64,000 nucleotides of DNA from Alteromonas marina (GTDB lineage: Bacteria; Pseudomonadota; Gammaproteobacteria; Enterobacterales; Alteromonadaceae), in NCBI RefSeq assembly GCF_000808575.1, contig NZ_JWLW01000002.1, forward strand, positions 62,001 to 126,000. Reading direction: 5' to 3'. Position 1 is the stretch's first letter, and every line of letters begins with the position of its first letter. Shown here piece after piece: positions 9,131 through 18,380 of this stretch. The notes beneath the pieces were generated by a model, which was not told where the DNA came from, made no database searches, and worked only from the letters and a program-made list of their open reading frames with translations. Position numbers and translations under genes: made by a program.

Positions 9131-9173
9131 GGGGCTTGCTGATCTTTGGTGTACAACAAAGGTCAACAGCCCC
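9131..9173. repeat. Long inverted repeat upstream of the NCS1 gene
   Basis: GGGGCT...GATCTTTG at 9131-9148 pairs with CAAAGGTC...AGCCCC at 9157-9173 in a stem of about 14 pairs with small internal loops. No U-tract follows on either strand, so it is not a standard terminator. It lies about 145 bases upstream of the permease start and could be an operator or an RNA structure. The rest of the 8989-9333 spacer shows no coding potential. Confidence 0.5.
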
Positions 9174-9226
9174 TAGCAAAAAAGAAAAGCAAAAATACTG
9201 CCGCTTCGCGCGCTTTGTTAACGCAA

Positions 9227-9263
9227 AACCTAAATACCGTTTTGCTACGTCGGTATTTAGGTT
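9227..9263 (-). terminator. Terminator-like hairpin after the TonB receptor
   Basis: AACCTAAATACCG at 9227-9239 is the perfect inverse of CGGTATTTAGGTT at 9251-9263 (13-bp stem, 11-nt loop). Read on the minus strand, a short T-run (GGTTTTGC) follows. It lies 71 bp after the receptor stop. Confidence 0.6.
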
Positions 9264-9333
9264 AGCTACGCACGTTTCTTTTTAGAAGTAGGTAATACGC
9301 TTTATATTGTTAAATAAAGCGCAACTACGCTAA

Positions 9334-11652
9334 TTAGAAATTACGTCTTACCGTTACGCCATACGTCCTAGGCTTCGCATAGGAAATCTGGCTGGTTCCA
9401 TAAAAACCAGTTACGTCAAAGCCAATTAGTTCATGGTCTGAGTCAAACAGGTTATCTATATAAGCCGCTATTAGCCATTTGTCCTCAGCGTCTACCCAGG
9501 TTAAACGAGTATCAGCCGTGGCATATCTATCAATTTCATGAGCGGTAAAATTCCGCGCATTATGAAAGGTTTCCGACTGATAATTGGCTGACAGTTGGGC
9601 TGCCATATTGCCGTCGAAGGCGTCCCAGTTATAGCGAAGCATGGCAGACGCTTGATACTCTGGTGTAAATGGCGGTGTTGTATCAGCAAAGTACCCAGAA
9701 GCCACTTCTAAGTCTTCAACCACTGCATCGGTATATGAAAAGTTAACCATTACATCTAAGCTGTCTGTCGGGGTTAAGAACACTTCTAATTCAACGCCGC
9801 TAAATGAGGCTTCTTCGTTTGACACCACCCCCGCATTATTCACCCACGAAAACGACTGGTAATCGCTGTAGTCATAATAAAAAACATTGGCATTAAAAAC
9901 GCCGCTTCCCTGCATAAAACTGTGCTTTAAACCCGCTTCATACGCAGTAAGCTCTTCAGGTTCGTATAAGCTGAAACCTCCTTGAAGCGGGGCATTGAAA
10001 CTCCCCGCTTTTACGCCCCGATTGATGCCTGCATAGTACAAGCTATTACCCACACTGTATTCCAGCTGTAGCTTGGCCGACCACAGGTTTTGATCGTTAG
10101 AATCGACCAAAGTTTCTAAAGATGTTGTTGTGGTATCAATTTCAATGACGCGGTCGTTAGTATTCTCGTTTTGATACACATTACCCACAAAGTCTTTATC
10201 TTCACGGGTATAGCGTAAGCCACCAACCAGAACAAGGTCGTCAGTCAAGCTATAGTCTATTTGCCCAAATACAGAATAAGACTCGGTTTCAAGAAACACT
10301 AAAGTGTTATTTTCTTCACCGCCCAAGAAAAAGGTGGTGGGTGAACCCGCCAAGCCTTGGCTATAGTCTGTATCGATAGACAGATAATAAAGCCCCCCAA
10401 CCCATTTCAAGTCAGCAGTTTCACCAGAAAAGCGAAACTCTTGGCTAAACTGCTCTATGGTGCTGTTGGACTGGAAAATAAGTTCGGGTGACGCGGTTTG
10501 GTCGGAGTCGAGGCCAACGGTACGTTTAAATTCTTTATAATCAGACATGGCGAAGAAATCGAATTCTTCGAAGGCATAGTCTAATGTTGCTGCAAGCCCT
10601 TTCGATTTGATTTTGTTTTGATCATCAAAAGCGAAGTCTTTATTTACTTTATTACCCGAACCATCAGGGTCGAAGTTACCGTTGAAGTCGCCGCCTTGCA
10701 CAGGACGGAAAGGGTCGCCATTGAAGTTGCCGTCTACGCACACACCAGATTGAATAGTGTCACAGCCTAGCGGGTCGTCAGCAGCATAAATAACGTCAAT
10801 TACATTGCCGTCGGCATCTTTTACTTCTGTGGTATTGACCACCTGATAAGGGCCTTCACTTTTGGTTGTATCAGACCAGTTACCGCTTAGTAGCAGCGAG
10901 CCTTCCTCACCAATATCAAACAGCAGTTGAGCACGAAATGCTTTGGTATCATCGTTGTACCCATCTTCCCCGCCTCCCACAGAGCCTAAACGGGTATCGG
11001 GTGCAGCACCGTCTTCATAAATATTCTCTAGTATCTCACCTTGTTGATTGGTAAACCCAGAAAAGCGACCATAAATGCCGTCTGCTATTTCGCCTGATAT
11101 CGCCCCTTCGAAGCGGTATTGTTCGAAACGTGCGGCAGTAAATTCCGCGTAGCCTTCTGTATCTGCAGTAGGCTTGGCGGTGACCGTATTAACCAGTCCG
11201 CCTGTGGCATTTCTTCCGAATAATGTTCCCTGTGGGCCTTTAAGAATTTCGATGCGAGCCACATCGAATAAACCAAAGGTTTGTGCTTGGGTACTGGCTA
11301 AATAGCCACCGTCAACGTATACCGCCACCGGCGCTTCCGCCAAGTCAGCGTAATCGTTTTGCACCACGCCTCGAATATTGAAAATAGCACGCTGACCACC
11401 GATATCACCGGCCAACGATACGCCAGGGGTAAACGCGATAAGCTCAGTACTGCTTTCAAGGCCAAGCGCCTCTAATTGTTCACCAGAAAACGCAGTAATA
11501 GCGATCCCTACATCGCTTATATTCTCGTTGCGCTTTTGCGCGGTAACTTCAATACTTTCCCAAACATTCTCTGCAGCAAAGGCCGCTGGCGTACTTAACG
11601 CCATAGCTACGGTTAACGCCAGCAGACGCTTGTGTGTGTTTAACGTATGCAT
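9334..11652 (-). CDS. TonB-dependent receptor, putative pyrimidine-related
   Basis: An outer-membrane TonB-dependent transporter of 772 aa. It has a signal peptide (LLALTVAMALSTPAAFA), a TonB-box-like start (ESIEVTAQKRNE) and a plug domain at about residues 45-160 (FNIRGV, VYVDGGYLAS, IEILKGPQGTLFGRNATGG). A beta-barrel follows, ending with the aromatic terminal strand YGVTVRRNF. It sits between mmsA of the rut cluster and the NCS1 permease on the same strand, suggesting uptake of pyrimidine bases or larger nucleic-acid breakdown products across the outer membrane. That ligand is inferred from context only. It begins 311 bp after mmsA, so it may have its own promoter. Confidence 0.85.
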   Translation of the reverse strand: MHTLNTHKRLLALTVAMALSTPAAFAAENVWESIEVTAQKRNENISDVGIAITAFSGEQLEALGLESSTELIAFTPGVSLAGDIGGQRAIFNIRGVVQNDYADLAEAPVAVYVDGGYLASTQAQTFGLFDVARIEILKGPQGTLFGRNATGGLVNTVTAKPTADTEGYAEFTAARFEQYRFEGAISGEIADGIYGRFSGFTNQQGEILENIYEDGAAPDTRLGSVGGGEDGYNDDTKAFRAQLLFDIGEEGSLLLSGNWSDTTKSEGPYQVVNTTEVKDADGNVIDVIYAADDPLGCDTIQSGVCVDGNFNGDPFRPVQGGDFNGNFDPDGSGNKVNKDFAFDDQNKIKSKGLAATLDYAFEEFDFFAMSDYKEFKRTVGLDSDQTASPELIFQSNSTIEQFSQEFRFSGETADLKWVGGLYYLSIDTDYSQGLAGSPTTFFLGGEENNTLVFLETESYSVFGQIDYSLTDDLVLVGGLRYTREDKDFVGNVYQNENTNDRVIEIDTTTTSLETLVDSNDQNLWSAKLQLEYSVGNSLYYAGINRGVKAGSFNAPLQGGFSLYEPEELTAYEAGLKHSFMQGSGVFNANVFYYDYSDYQSFSWVNNAGVVSNEEASFSGVELEVFLTPTDSLDVMVNFSYTDAVVEDLEVASGYFADTTPPFTPEYQASAMLRYNWDAFDGNMAAQLSANYQSETFHNARNFTAHEIDRYATADTRLTWVDAEDKWLIAAYIDNLFDSDHELIGFDVTGFYGTSQISYAKPRTYGVTVRRNF

Positions 11653-11963
11653 GTTTTACTCTCGTTTATAGTTCTTTTTAACAAGCCTTGCGGCGGTGTT
11701 GTCCCGATATTTTTATAAGAGTAACGGTCGACGTGAACTGCATATCGATTGCCACTGGGGTGCAAACCTAAGGCAGGACTGGAGAGGAACTGCCAAAGGC
11801 TTGCGGTTTTAAATTGTTATTATTGATGGCTCATGGCTGAGCCTAAATCTCTGTTCTTTTACCTGCTGCGAGCAACTATTTGTCATAAAGGCATAATAGT
11901 TACCTGGCGTGAGTAAAGTACTTATGGTCATTTATGGTTAATCAAGGTCAATACGCCATGACA
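11653..11963. promoter_or_regulatory. Intergenic region before the TonB receptor
   Basis: A 311-bp non-coding spacer. It holds TGGTCA-type half sites (around 11926 and 11943) reminiscent of RutR half operators, but with no proper palindrome. No terminator for mmsA is obvious, so read-through from the rut operon is possible. Confidence 0.3.
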
Positions 11964-13454
11964 TTAACTTGGAAATGAAAAGCTCACTCCTTCTCGAATG
12001 CTGCTTGAAGGCCAACGTTGAGTAATGGTTTTGCGTTTGGTGTAAAAGCGTACGCCATCCGGGCCGTATGCGTGAAGGTCACCAAAGAGTGAGCGCTTCC
12101 AACCACCAAAGCTGTGATAAGACACGGGCACTGGCAGCGGTACGTTTATGCCTACCATGCCCACTTGGATATTGTCTGAGAAGTAGCGGGCAGCCTCGCC
12201 ATCTCGGGTGAAAATACACGTACCATTGCCGTATTCGTGGCTGTCAATAAGCTGCATGGCTTGTTCCATGCTTTTAACGCGCATAACTTGTAGTACAGGG
12301 CCAAAAATCTCAGCTTTGTAGCTGGCCATTTCCGGCGTAACCTTGTCGATAAGCGTTGCACCTAAGAAGAACCCCGTTTCGTAGCCTTTTACGCTAGGGT
12401 TTCTGCCATCAACGACTACATCAGCCCCTTGCTCAGCCGCATTGGTTATGTAGCCTTCTACTTTCTCTTTGTGCTGAAGTGTAATAAGCGGGCCGAAATC
12501 GTTAGTCGCATCGTCAAAAGACCCTACTTTTAAGCTTTCCATGGCTGATTGCATTTTATCTACAATTTCATCTGCCACTTTGTCACCTACGGCAACCACG
12601 ACCGATAATGCCATGCAGCGCTCGCCTGACGAGCCAAAAGCAGCACCTAAAAGCTGATTCACTGCGTTGTCGATGTCGGCATCGGGCATCACAATAGCGT
12701 GGTTTTTAGCGCCACCTAATGCTTGGCAGCGCTTGCCATTAGCATTGGCTTTCGAATAGATGTATTCGGCGATGGGCGTTGAACCCACAAAACTCACCGC
12801 TTTAATGCGCTCGTCATCTAGTATTTGAGCAACCGCTTCTTTGTCGCCATTTATAACGTTAAAAACGCCGTCGGGTAGCCCTGCTTCTTTGAGTAGCTTG
12901 GCTAAGTAAATGGCGCAGCTTGGATCTCGCTCAGAGGGTTTTAAAACAAAGGTGTTGCCGCATACAATGGCAAGCGGAAACATCCAAAGGGGCACCATGG
13001 CCGGAAAGTTAAATGGTGTAATTCCCGCCACCACGCCAAGAGGCTGAAACTCGCTCCAAGAGTCTATGCTTGGCCCAACATTTTTACTGTGCTCGCCCTT
13101 TAACAACTGGGGTGCACCACAGGCAAACTCAACATTCTCGATACCGCGCTGTAATTCGCCTGCCGCGTCGTGGCTTATCTTGCCGTGCTCCGCACCAATT
13201 AAAGCAATAACTTTATCGGCATGCTCTTCAAGTAAGCTTTTAAATTTGAACATAACGCGAGCGCGCTTACTCACTGGCGTATTACGCCACTCAACAAACG
13301 CATTTTGCGCGCTGACGATAGCGTCGTTTACCGTCGCTTTTGACGCCAGTAAAACCAGTTTTTCTGCCTCGCCCGTCGCGGGGTTATAAACATCTTGCAT
13401 GCGCCCCTTTGGGGTACAGGTTTCACCGTTAATAAAGTGGCCTACTACTTTCAT
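11964..13454 (-). CDS. mmsA: Methylmalonate/malonate-semialdehyde dehydrogenase (CoA-acylating)
   Basis: An aldehyde-dehydrogenase-superfamily enzyme of the MmsA type (496 aa), which oxidises malonate or methylmalonate semialdehyde with NAD+ and CoA to acetyl-CoA or propionyl-CoA. Visible are the Rossmann glycine motif FVGSTPIAEYIY, the catalytic Cys in GSSGERCMAL (about residue 285) and the family stretch GVVAGITPFNFPAMVPLWMFP. The stop of rutF lies 20 bp before its start, so it is part of the rut operon. Malonic semialdehyde is the end product of the Rut pathway from uracil (methylmalonic from thymine), so this gene would turn the waste carbon into acyl-CoA. Escherichia coli lacks this and excretes 3-hydroxypropionate. 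Confidence 0.92.
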   Translation of the reverse strand: MKVVGHFINGETCTPKGRMQDVYNPATGEAEKLVLLASKATVNDAIVSAQNAFVEWRNTPVSKRARVMFKFKSLLEEHADKVIALIGAEHGKISHDAAGELQRGIENVEFACGAPQLLKGEHSKNVGPSIDSWSEFQPLGVVAGITPFNFPAMVPLWMFPLAIVCGNTFVLKPSERDPSCAIYLAKLLKEAGLPDGVFNVINGDKEAVAQILDDERIKAVSFVGSTPIAEYIYSKANANGKRCQALGGAKNHAIVMPDADIDNAVNQLLGAAFGSSGERCMALSVVVAVGDKVADEIVDKMQSAMESLKVGSFDDATNDFGPLITLQHKEKVEGYITNAAEQGADVVVDGRNPSVKGYETGFFLGATLIDKVTPEMASYKAEIFGPVLQVMRVKSMEQAMQLIDSHEYGNGTCIFTRDGEAARYFSDNIQVGMVGINVPLPVPVSYHSFGGWKRSLFGDLHAYGPDGVRFYTKRKTITQRWPSSSIREGVSFSFPS

Positions 13455-13473
13455 TATTTGTCTAATCCTTTAA

Positions 13474-14004
13474 TTATGCGTCTTTGCACGCGCTGTGATA
13501 GCCGCGCTGATAATATAAAAGCGCGTCGGCTTCTGGGTCTTGCTTGATATCCACCACCTGGCAAAAAATAACGTCGTGAGTGGCCACACTTTTAACGTCT
13601 GTAATTATGCAATCGAAGCTTACTGCAGCATCGGCAAGTCTTGGGCAGCCGGTCGTCGATTCAACCCAATCACCAATTTCAAAGCGTTCGTTCATGGGCG
13701 CTTTACCACCGAATGTGTTTGAAATTAACTGATGCTGTGAGGTAAGGGTGTTGATAACCAAATGCGTGCTGTTTTTGAAAACCTGATGTACAGACGCACC
13801 GCGATTCAAACAAACCAGCAAAGTTGCAGGAGTATCGCTTACACTACATACGGCGGTCGCCGTAAAGCCTGCACGCCCTTCTGGGCCAATGGTTGTAACG
13901 ACGTTTACCGCTGCCGCTAAACTCGACATACCTTCTCGATAAGCTTCGGGAGTTACCGGGGGAAGCACTTCTGTTACTGCGTTTTTTATTGCTGTAATAG
14001 TCAT
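13474..14004 (-). CDS. rutF: Flavin reductase RutF
   Basis: An NADH:FMN oxidoreductase that supplies reduced FMN to the RutA oxygenase. The 176-residue protein has the flavin-reductase-like split-barrel fold, visible as YREGMSSLAAAVNVVTT, GFTATAVCSVSDTPATLLVCLNR and NTLTSQHQLISNTFGG. The context between rutE and mmsA, with 20-23 bp spacers, fixes the assignment. The likely ATG is at 14004. Confidence 0.93.
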   Translation of the reverse strand: MTITAIKNAVTEVLPPVTPEAYREGMSSLAAAVNVVTTIGPEGRAGFTATAVCSVSDTPATLLVCLNRGASVHQVFKNSTHLVINTLTSQHQLISNTFGGKAPMNERFEIGDWVESTTGCPRLADAAVSFDCIITDVKSVATHDVIFCQVVDIKQDPEADALLYYQRGYHSACKDA

Positions 14005-14026
14005 ACAAATATCCTTTAAGTTGGCG

Positions 14027-14647
14027 TTACACGATTTGGCAGGCTTGCTCGAAACTTAAACGAGGCAAGCGTTTATGTAATTTCTCTTTATCGCCGTAGC
14101 CAATGTTCAGTAAGAAATTCACCTTCCACGTGCTATCTGAAAAGAAAGTCTCGTTGAGTAATGTGGGGTTGAAACCAGACATGGCGCCAGCGTCAAGGCC
14201 TAAGGCACGAACGGCGCTTATTAAGTAAGCCCCTTGCATAGAGCTATTGCGCATGGCAGTCTCATTGGCCGCTTCCGGGCTTGAAGTAAACCAGCTTTTC
14301 GCATCTGCATAAGGGAATAACATAGGAAGCTCTTCGTAGAACTCTTCGTCGTAGGCCACTATAACCGTACAAGGTGCAGTCATGGTTTGCTCAACGTTAC
14401 CGCTTGAAAGGCAAGGTTTAAGTTTTTCTCTCCCTTCAGCTGAGGTAATGAAAACAAATCGCGCTGGGCTACAATTCGCCGATGTCGAGCCTACTTTTAC
14501 TAAGTCGTACAGCTGTTTCAACACGTCTTCTGAAATAGGTTTGTCGTGCCATTTGGTGTGGGTATGCGCATCGGTAAAGAGTTGGGCTAGCCCAGCCTCG
14601 TCAAGCGGGCTAGTTGCTTTAAACTCTGTATTTTGTGTATCAGTCAT
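14027..14647 (-). CDS. rutE: Malonic semialdehyde reductase RutE
   Basis: A nitroreductase-family flavoenzyme (206 aa) that reduces malonic semialdehyde to 3-hydroxypropionate in the Rut pathway. Family features are [22 protein letters not shown] (FMN and substrate binding), [20 protein letters not shown] and LNIGYGD near the C terminus. It lies in the rut operon, 179 bp after rutD; that gap (14648-14826) shows no gene. With mmsA in the same operon, the cell has both a reductive and an oxidative outlet for the semialdehyde. Confidence 0.92.
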   Translation of the reverse strand: MTDTQNTEFKATSPLDEAGLAQLFTDAHTHTKWHDKPISEDVLKQLYDLVKVGSTSANCSPARFVFITSAEGREKLKPCLSSGNVEQTMTAPCTVIVAYDEEFYEELPMLFPYADAKSWFTSSPEAANETAMRNSSMQGAYLISAVRALGLDAGAMSGFNPTLLNETFFSDSTWKVNFLLNIGYGDKEKLHKRLPRLSFEQACQIV

Positions 14648-14826
14648 TTTTAATTCATTCCAGTTTTATCAAATCTTTTAAACACTGCGCTATGTTTTCG
14701 GTTTTTTGCGCTTAGCGCTTTTTTAGCCATCACGTCATTGAGGCTGTAGCTTTGCAGCTTGTTTACAATGCATACGCCTCATCAGCTATAAAACACTCTA
14801 AAGCCTGATTCAGTGTCATGGGTACT

Positions 14827-15675
14827 TTAGGCCACTTGCCTCAAATACCCTCGCAGCAGTTCATTAAACGCAATTGGGTTTGTGATGCTTGATGCATGCC
14901 CGCCGTATTCCATCACCGACAATTCGGCGTTGGGCATAGCTTCAGCCAACATCAGTGAACGCTGCCACGGCACCAAGGTGTCGTCTTTGTTGGCAAGCGC
15001 TAGCGTTGGCGTGGTGATGGTGTGCAAACTTTTATCGATATCGAACGCACTAAGGGCACCAATGCGGGCAAACAGATTGTTTACGTCTGGGAAGTGGTTG
15101 AGTGAATGGGCCTCTTCCTCTTCCAAGTGGGCAGCATTTGCGGCTATCCAATCAGGCGGAAACAGCAGCAGCGCCTGAAGTTGCAGATACATGTCTTTTC
15201 TGTCTGCGGCCAATAATGCTTTGCGTATGTTAAAGCAGCGCAATGTGTGCGGATTTGCACTGCTCCATGCGTTTACCAGTACTAAACTTTGTAAAAGCTC
15301 AGGTTTAGATAGCGCAAGCTGAAGCCCTACCAAACCGCCCAACGCGTGACCAACAAAATGGCACGCTTGCACTTCGAGTTTATTAAGTAATGCAGCGAGT
15401 TCATCCGCCATATGTGAAATGCTGTAATTCTCTGGCAAGTCACCCACACTTTTATTCGTGCCATAGTGATCGTAAATAATCACTCTGTAGTCTTGGATAA
15501 AGTCAGCCAGTTGAGGCTGCCAAAATTTTGCTGCCCCGCCCAGTCCAGAACTAAACACAATCGTGGGGGCGTCAGGCGACGTCAAACCGTGAATCTCGTA
15601 ATGTAACTTGTTGCCCACTTCACCGTTCATTTCGCCGCTCATGTGGGCGTAGCCTGCCTGCGCATCAGAATGCAT
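14827..15675 (-). CDS. rutD: Alpha/beta-hydrolase RutD
   Basis: An alpha/beta-hydrolase-fold protein that speeds aminoacrylate breakdown to malonic semialdehyde and ammonia. The oxyanion loop FSSGLGGAAKFW and the C-terminal YGGHASS (His) are present. The nucleophile elbow reads GHALGG, with Ala in place of the usual Ser, as also remembered for Escherichia coli RutD, so it is not a standard serine hydrolase. I prefer ATG 15675 because AGGTGA lies 5 bases before it; GTG 15684 overlaps that site. It carries about 15 more N-terminal residues than Escherichia coli RutD. It belongs to the rut operon. Confidence 0.9.
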   Translation of the reverse strand: MHSDAQAGYAHMSGEMNGEVGNKLHYEIHGLTSPDAPTIVFSSGLGGAAKFWQPQLADFIQDYRVIIYDHYGTNKSVGDLPENYSISHMADELAALLNKLEVQACHFVGHALGGLVGLQLALSKPELLQSLVLVNAWSSANPHTLRCFNIRKALLAADRKDMYLQLQALLLFPPDWIAANAAHLEEEEAHSLNHFPDVNNLFARIGALSAFDIDKSLHTITTPTLALANKDDTLVPWQRSLMLAEAMPNAELSVMEYGGHASSITNPIAFNELLRGYLRQVA

Positions 15676-15733
15676 AAAGCTCACCTATATAAAACCAATG
15701 GGCGCAGTTCGCGGGTAGTCCAAACATAACCGT

Positions 15734-16117
15734 CTACTCAATGTGCGCTACAGATGCGATTTCAATTAAGGCCTCTGGTTTTACCAGCCCAACTTTAATG
15801 CAGTAACGCGCCGGTTTTTCACCTGGAAAGTATTCGGCGTACACCTTGTTTACCGCGGCATAGTCATCCCAATCGGTAATAAAAATTGAGTTAAAGGTGA
15901 CGTCATCCATAGTGCCGCCCGCTTCTTCGATAACACTTTTAATCGTTTCTAAAACGTGGCGCGTTTGTGCCTCAGCATCGCCCACGTGGACTACGTCGTT
16001 GTTTTCATCAAACGGTAAGGTACCTGACACATACAGAATATTGTCAGCCATAGAGCCTGGAACAAAAGGGGCTATTGGCGTTGATGTACCTGCTGGAATA
16101 ATGGCTTTCTTTGGCAT
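15734..16117 (-). CDS. rutC: RidA-family enzyme RutC
   Basis: A 127-residue Rid/YjgF-family protein acting on the 3-aminoacrylate or peracid intermediate of uracil breakdown. Signature features are [14 protein letters not shown], the central [17 protein letters not shown] helix and the Arg in [20 protein letters not shown], which binds the substrate carboxylate in Rid proteins. I chose ATG 16117 because AAAGGA lies 7 bases upstream; the longer frame would add 11 charged residues. It sits between rutB and rutD, with spacers of 132 and 58 bp. Confidence 0.92.
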   Translation of the reverse strand: MPKKAIIPAGTSTPIAPFVPGSMADNILYVSGTLPFDENNDVVHVGDAEAQTRHVLETIKSVIEEAGGTMDDVTFNSIFITDWDDYAAVNKVYAEYFPGEKPARYCIKVGLVKPEALIEIASVAHIE

Positions 16118-16249
16118 GTTCTTATCCTTTTCATTGCGCTTTCTATGCATTGCTGCCTAGCGCCTATAAGTGGTTTACTTCAATTCGTGCTAACTGATTT
16201 ATCGTGTTGTTTTTGTCTGTGTGGCTAGTAGAAGCTAAGAAGAAAGCGC

Positions 16250-16984
16250 CTAATTCGCTCCATCAAACACTTCACAGAACTGCGCGGTGGTAGACACCCA
16301 CCCGAAAAACGTTTGAATATTAAAAAGTGACGCCTCGTGAATATCCGGTGGACCAGCTTGATATGCGGCATCAGCCAACACCACACCAAAATATTCCAGG
16401 TGAAAGCCATCGCGCAGCGTGGATTCCACACACACATTGGTTGCAATGCCCGTAAACACTAAGTTGCGAATACCGCGGGCTCGCAGCATGCTGTCTAGAT
16501 TGGTGTTATAAAAACCGCTGTAACGTGTTTTAGGGATAACGATATCGTCGGCTTGAGGCTTTAATGCGTCTACGAGTGCATAGTCCCAAGTGCCTTTGGC
16601 AAGCAAACTGCCCTTAAGCTCTGGTTGTTTACGCATGGTTTTAAGGGCATTAGATTTATACCAGTTCGGCGAACCTGGGCCGCCCGCCTCTTTATAGTCG
16701 GCATCCCATCCATTTTGTAAGAACACCACCGGCATACCAACAGCCCGCGCCGTTTCCAGCACTTTAATGGTATTCTCAATGACTGGTGCCGTGGTAGACA
16801 CATCAAAACCCGCTTTATCTAAGTAACCGTTTTTACTGGCATAAGCGTTTTGCAAATCCACCACAATTACAGCAGTTTCCGCAGGGTTTAACGTCAACGG
16901 TTCAGGCTTAGCTGGTAGTACGGGCTGCCCTGTTTGGCGCGCTTGAAAGCACCCTGACACTTCAAATACTTCACCGGCAGACAT
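16250..16984 (-). CDS. rutB: Ureidoacrylate amidohydrolase RutB
   Basis: A cysteine hydrolase of the isochorismatase-like family (244 aa) that cleaves ureidoacrylate (peracid) to carbamate and aminoacrylate (peracid). The catalytic Asp is in [10 protein letters not shown] and the nucleophilic Cys in [27 protein letters not shown] is also typical. Its ATG overlaps the rutA stop by one base (TAATG), indicating translational coupling. Confidence 0.94.
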   Translation of the reverse strand: MSAGEVFEVSGCFQARQTGQPVLPAKPEPLTLNPAETAVIVVDLQNAYASKNGYLDKAGFDVSTTAPVIENTIKVLETARAVGMPVVFLQNGWDADYKEAGGPGSPNWYKSNALKTMRKQPELKGSLLAKGTWDYALVDALKPQADDIVIPKTRYSGFYNTNLDSMLRARGIRNLVFTGIATNVCVESTLRDGFHLEYFGVVLADAAYQAGPPDIHEASLFNIQTFFGWVSTTAQFCEVFDGAN

Positions 16985-18072
16985 TAGGCGGCTCCCGATG
17001 TTTCAAGTAGATGCTGACGGGACTTCATTAACGGCTGAATTTTAGTGCCGAAATCATCCATACCTTTAAGGAAGTCATCAAAGGTAAGCAGTACACCTTC
17101 ACAGCCTGGCACCGTCGCTATTTCATCAAGCATAGAAGCGACTGATTCGTAAGAACCAACAAGGGTACCCATATTCAGGTTTACTGCTGAGGTTGGGTTG
17201 GTCATGTCTCGGATGTTAGTGTCTTTACCCGATTTCTTATCAGCAGCTCCTTGCGTTGCCATCCAGTCCAACGCTGACTGATCTTTGCCGTCTTTATAGC
17301 TTTCCCATTTCGCCATGGCGGCTTCATCCGTCTCATCGGCAATAACCATGATAAGTACCGCTGAACCTACGCTGCGACCGTGTTTTTCAGCCGCTTCAGT
17401 TAAGCGCGCTGCGGTTGGTGCAAAAGCGGTAGGTGTATTTACGCCTTTACCAAAGCAGAAATTATAGTCGGCATGACGCGCCGAGAAATCCATGCCTGCT
17501 GCGCTTTGACCGGCACAGATAAGTGGAATTTTTCGCTGTGGCTTGGGCAACATTCGGCAATCATCCATTTGGAAATGCTCGCCTTTAAAATCGCTTTTTC
17601 CGGTTTCCCATAATTCTTTGACTACCTGAATGTATTCATCCAAATACTCATAGCGGTTACCGAAAAATTCATCGCCCGGCCACATACCCATTTGTGAGTA
17701 TTCAGGGCGTTGCCAGCCAGTGACTAGGTTTACGCCAAAACGTCCGTTAGAGATAGAATCGATGGTACTGGCCATGCGCGCCATGATTGCAGGCGGCAAG
17801 ACTAGTGTGGCAGCCGTGGCATATAGTTGAATTTTTGAGGTAACTGCGGCAAGGCCTGCCATTAACGTAAACGACTCTAAGTTGTAGTCCCAAAATTCGG
17901 TTTCACCGCCAAACCCTCGTAGCTTGATCATAGAGAGCGCAAAATCCATATCGTACTTTTCAGCCTTCATTACAATCTCTTTGTTGAGATCGAAGGAAGG
18001 TTTGAACTGAGGCGAATTTTTAGAAATTAACCAGCCGTTGTTACCAATTGGAATAAATACACCTATATCCAT
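16984..18072 (-). CDS. rutA: Pyrimidine monooxygenase RutA
   Basis: A flavin-dependent, luciferase-like monooxygenase that opens the uracil or thymine ring between N3 and C4 using FMNH2 from RutF. Highly conserved stretches include [37 protein letters not shown] and [19 protein letters not shown], nearly identical to Escherichia coli RutA. The start is set at ATG 18072, with GAGGG 6 bases upstream; an upstream in-frame extension to 18138 lacks conservation. It is the first gene of rutABCDEF-mmsA and is divergent from rutR. Confidence 0.96.
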   Translation of the reverse strand: MDIGVFIPIGNNGWLISKNSPQFKPSFDLNKEIVMKAEKYDMDFALSMIKLRGFGGETEFWDYNLESFTLMAGLAAVTSKIQLYATAATLVLPPAIMARMASTIDSISNGRFGVNLVTGWQRPEYSQMGMWPGDEFFGNRYEYLDEYIQVVKELWETGKSDFKGEHFQMDDCRMLPKPQRKIPLICAGQSAAGMDFSARHADYNFCFGKGVNTPTAFAPTAARLTEAAEKHGRSVGSAVLIMVIADETDEAAMAKWESYKDGKDQSALDWMATQGAADKKSGKDTNIRDMTNPTSAVNLNMGTLVGSYESVASMLDEIATVPGCEGVLLTFDDFLKGMDDFGTKIQPLMKSRQHLLETSGAA

Positions 18073-18235
18073 GTTGTTCCCTCTGCTTGTTTGCGTTTTA
18101 AGCGGTTTACCCCGCTTTTTTAAGGTTGCCGAATTCAAAACATTGAAGTGGCGGTATACATAGTGAACAGCATAAAGCAGGCCAATTTATTAAATCTCTA
18201 ATTTTCAACAACTTAAGAGTTATCGAAATTTAAAT

Positions 18236-18251
18236 TAGACCCTTTGGTTCA
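18236..18251. promoter_or_regulatory. Candidate degenerate RutR operator
   Basis: TAGACCCTTTGGTTCA matches TTGACCA-N2-TGGTCAA at 10 of 14 informative positions and lies in the rutA/rutR divergent region, where such a site is expected. On its own it is weak. Confidence 0.4.
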
Positions 18252-18380
18252 ATTTGGAACATCCAGTCCAGTGCAACTGAACTTAATTGGTGCATATTTG
18301 TGCAAATGGGTTTATAGGTGAGAAAACTGCGCGTAAACTATGCGCTAGATTGTAGAAATCCGGTTAAGAAGAATCGAGTA

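Noticed and set aside
11920..11950. TGGTCA half sites as a RutR operator of the first TonB receptor
   Set aside because: They do not form a palindrome with the two-base spacing of RutR sites and lie about 270 bp from the start codon.
14700..14735. GCGC-type hairpin followed by six T residues on the plus strand
   Set aside because: All neighbouring genes run on the minus strand, where no T-run follows, and the loop is too small for a stable stem.
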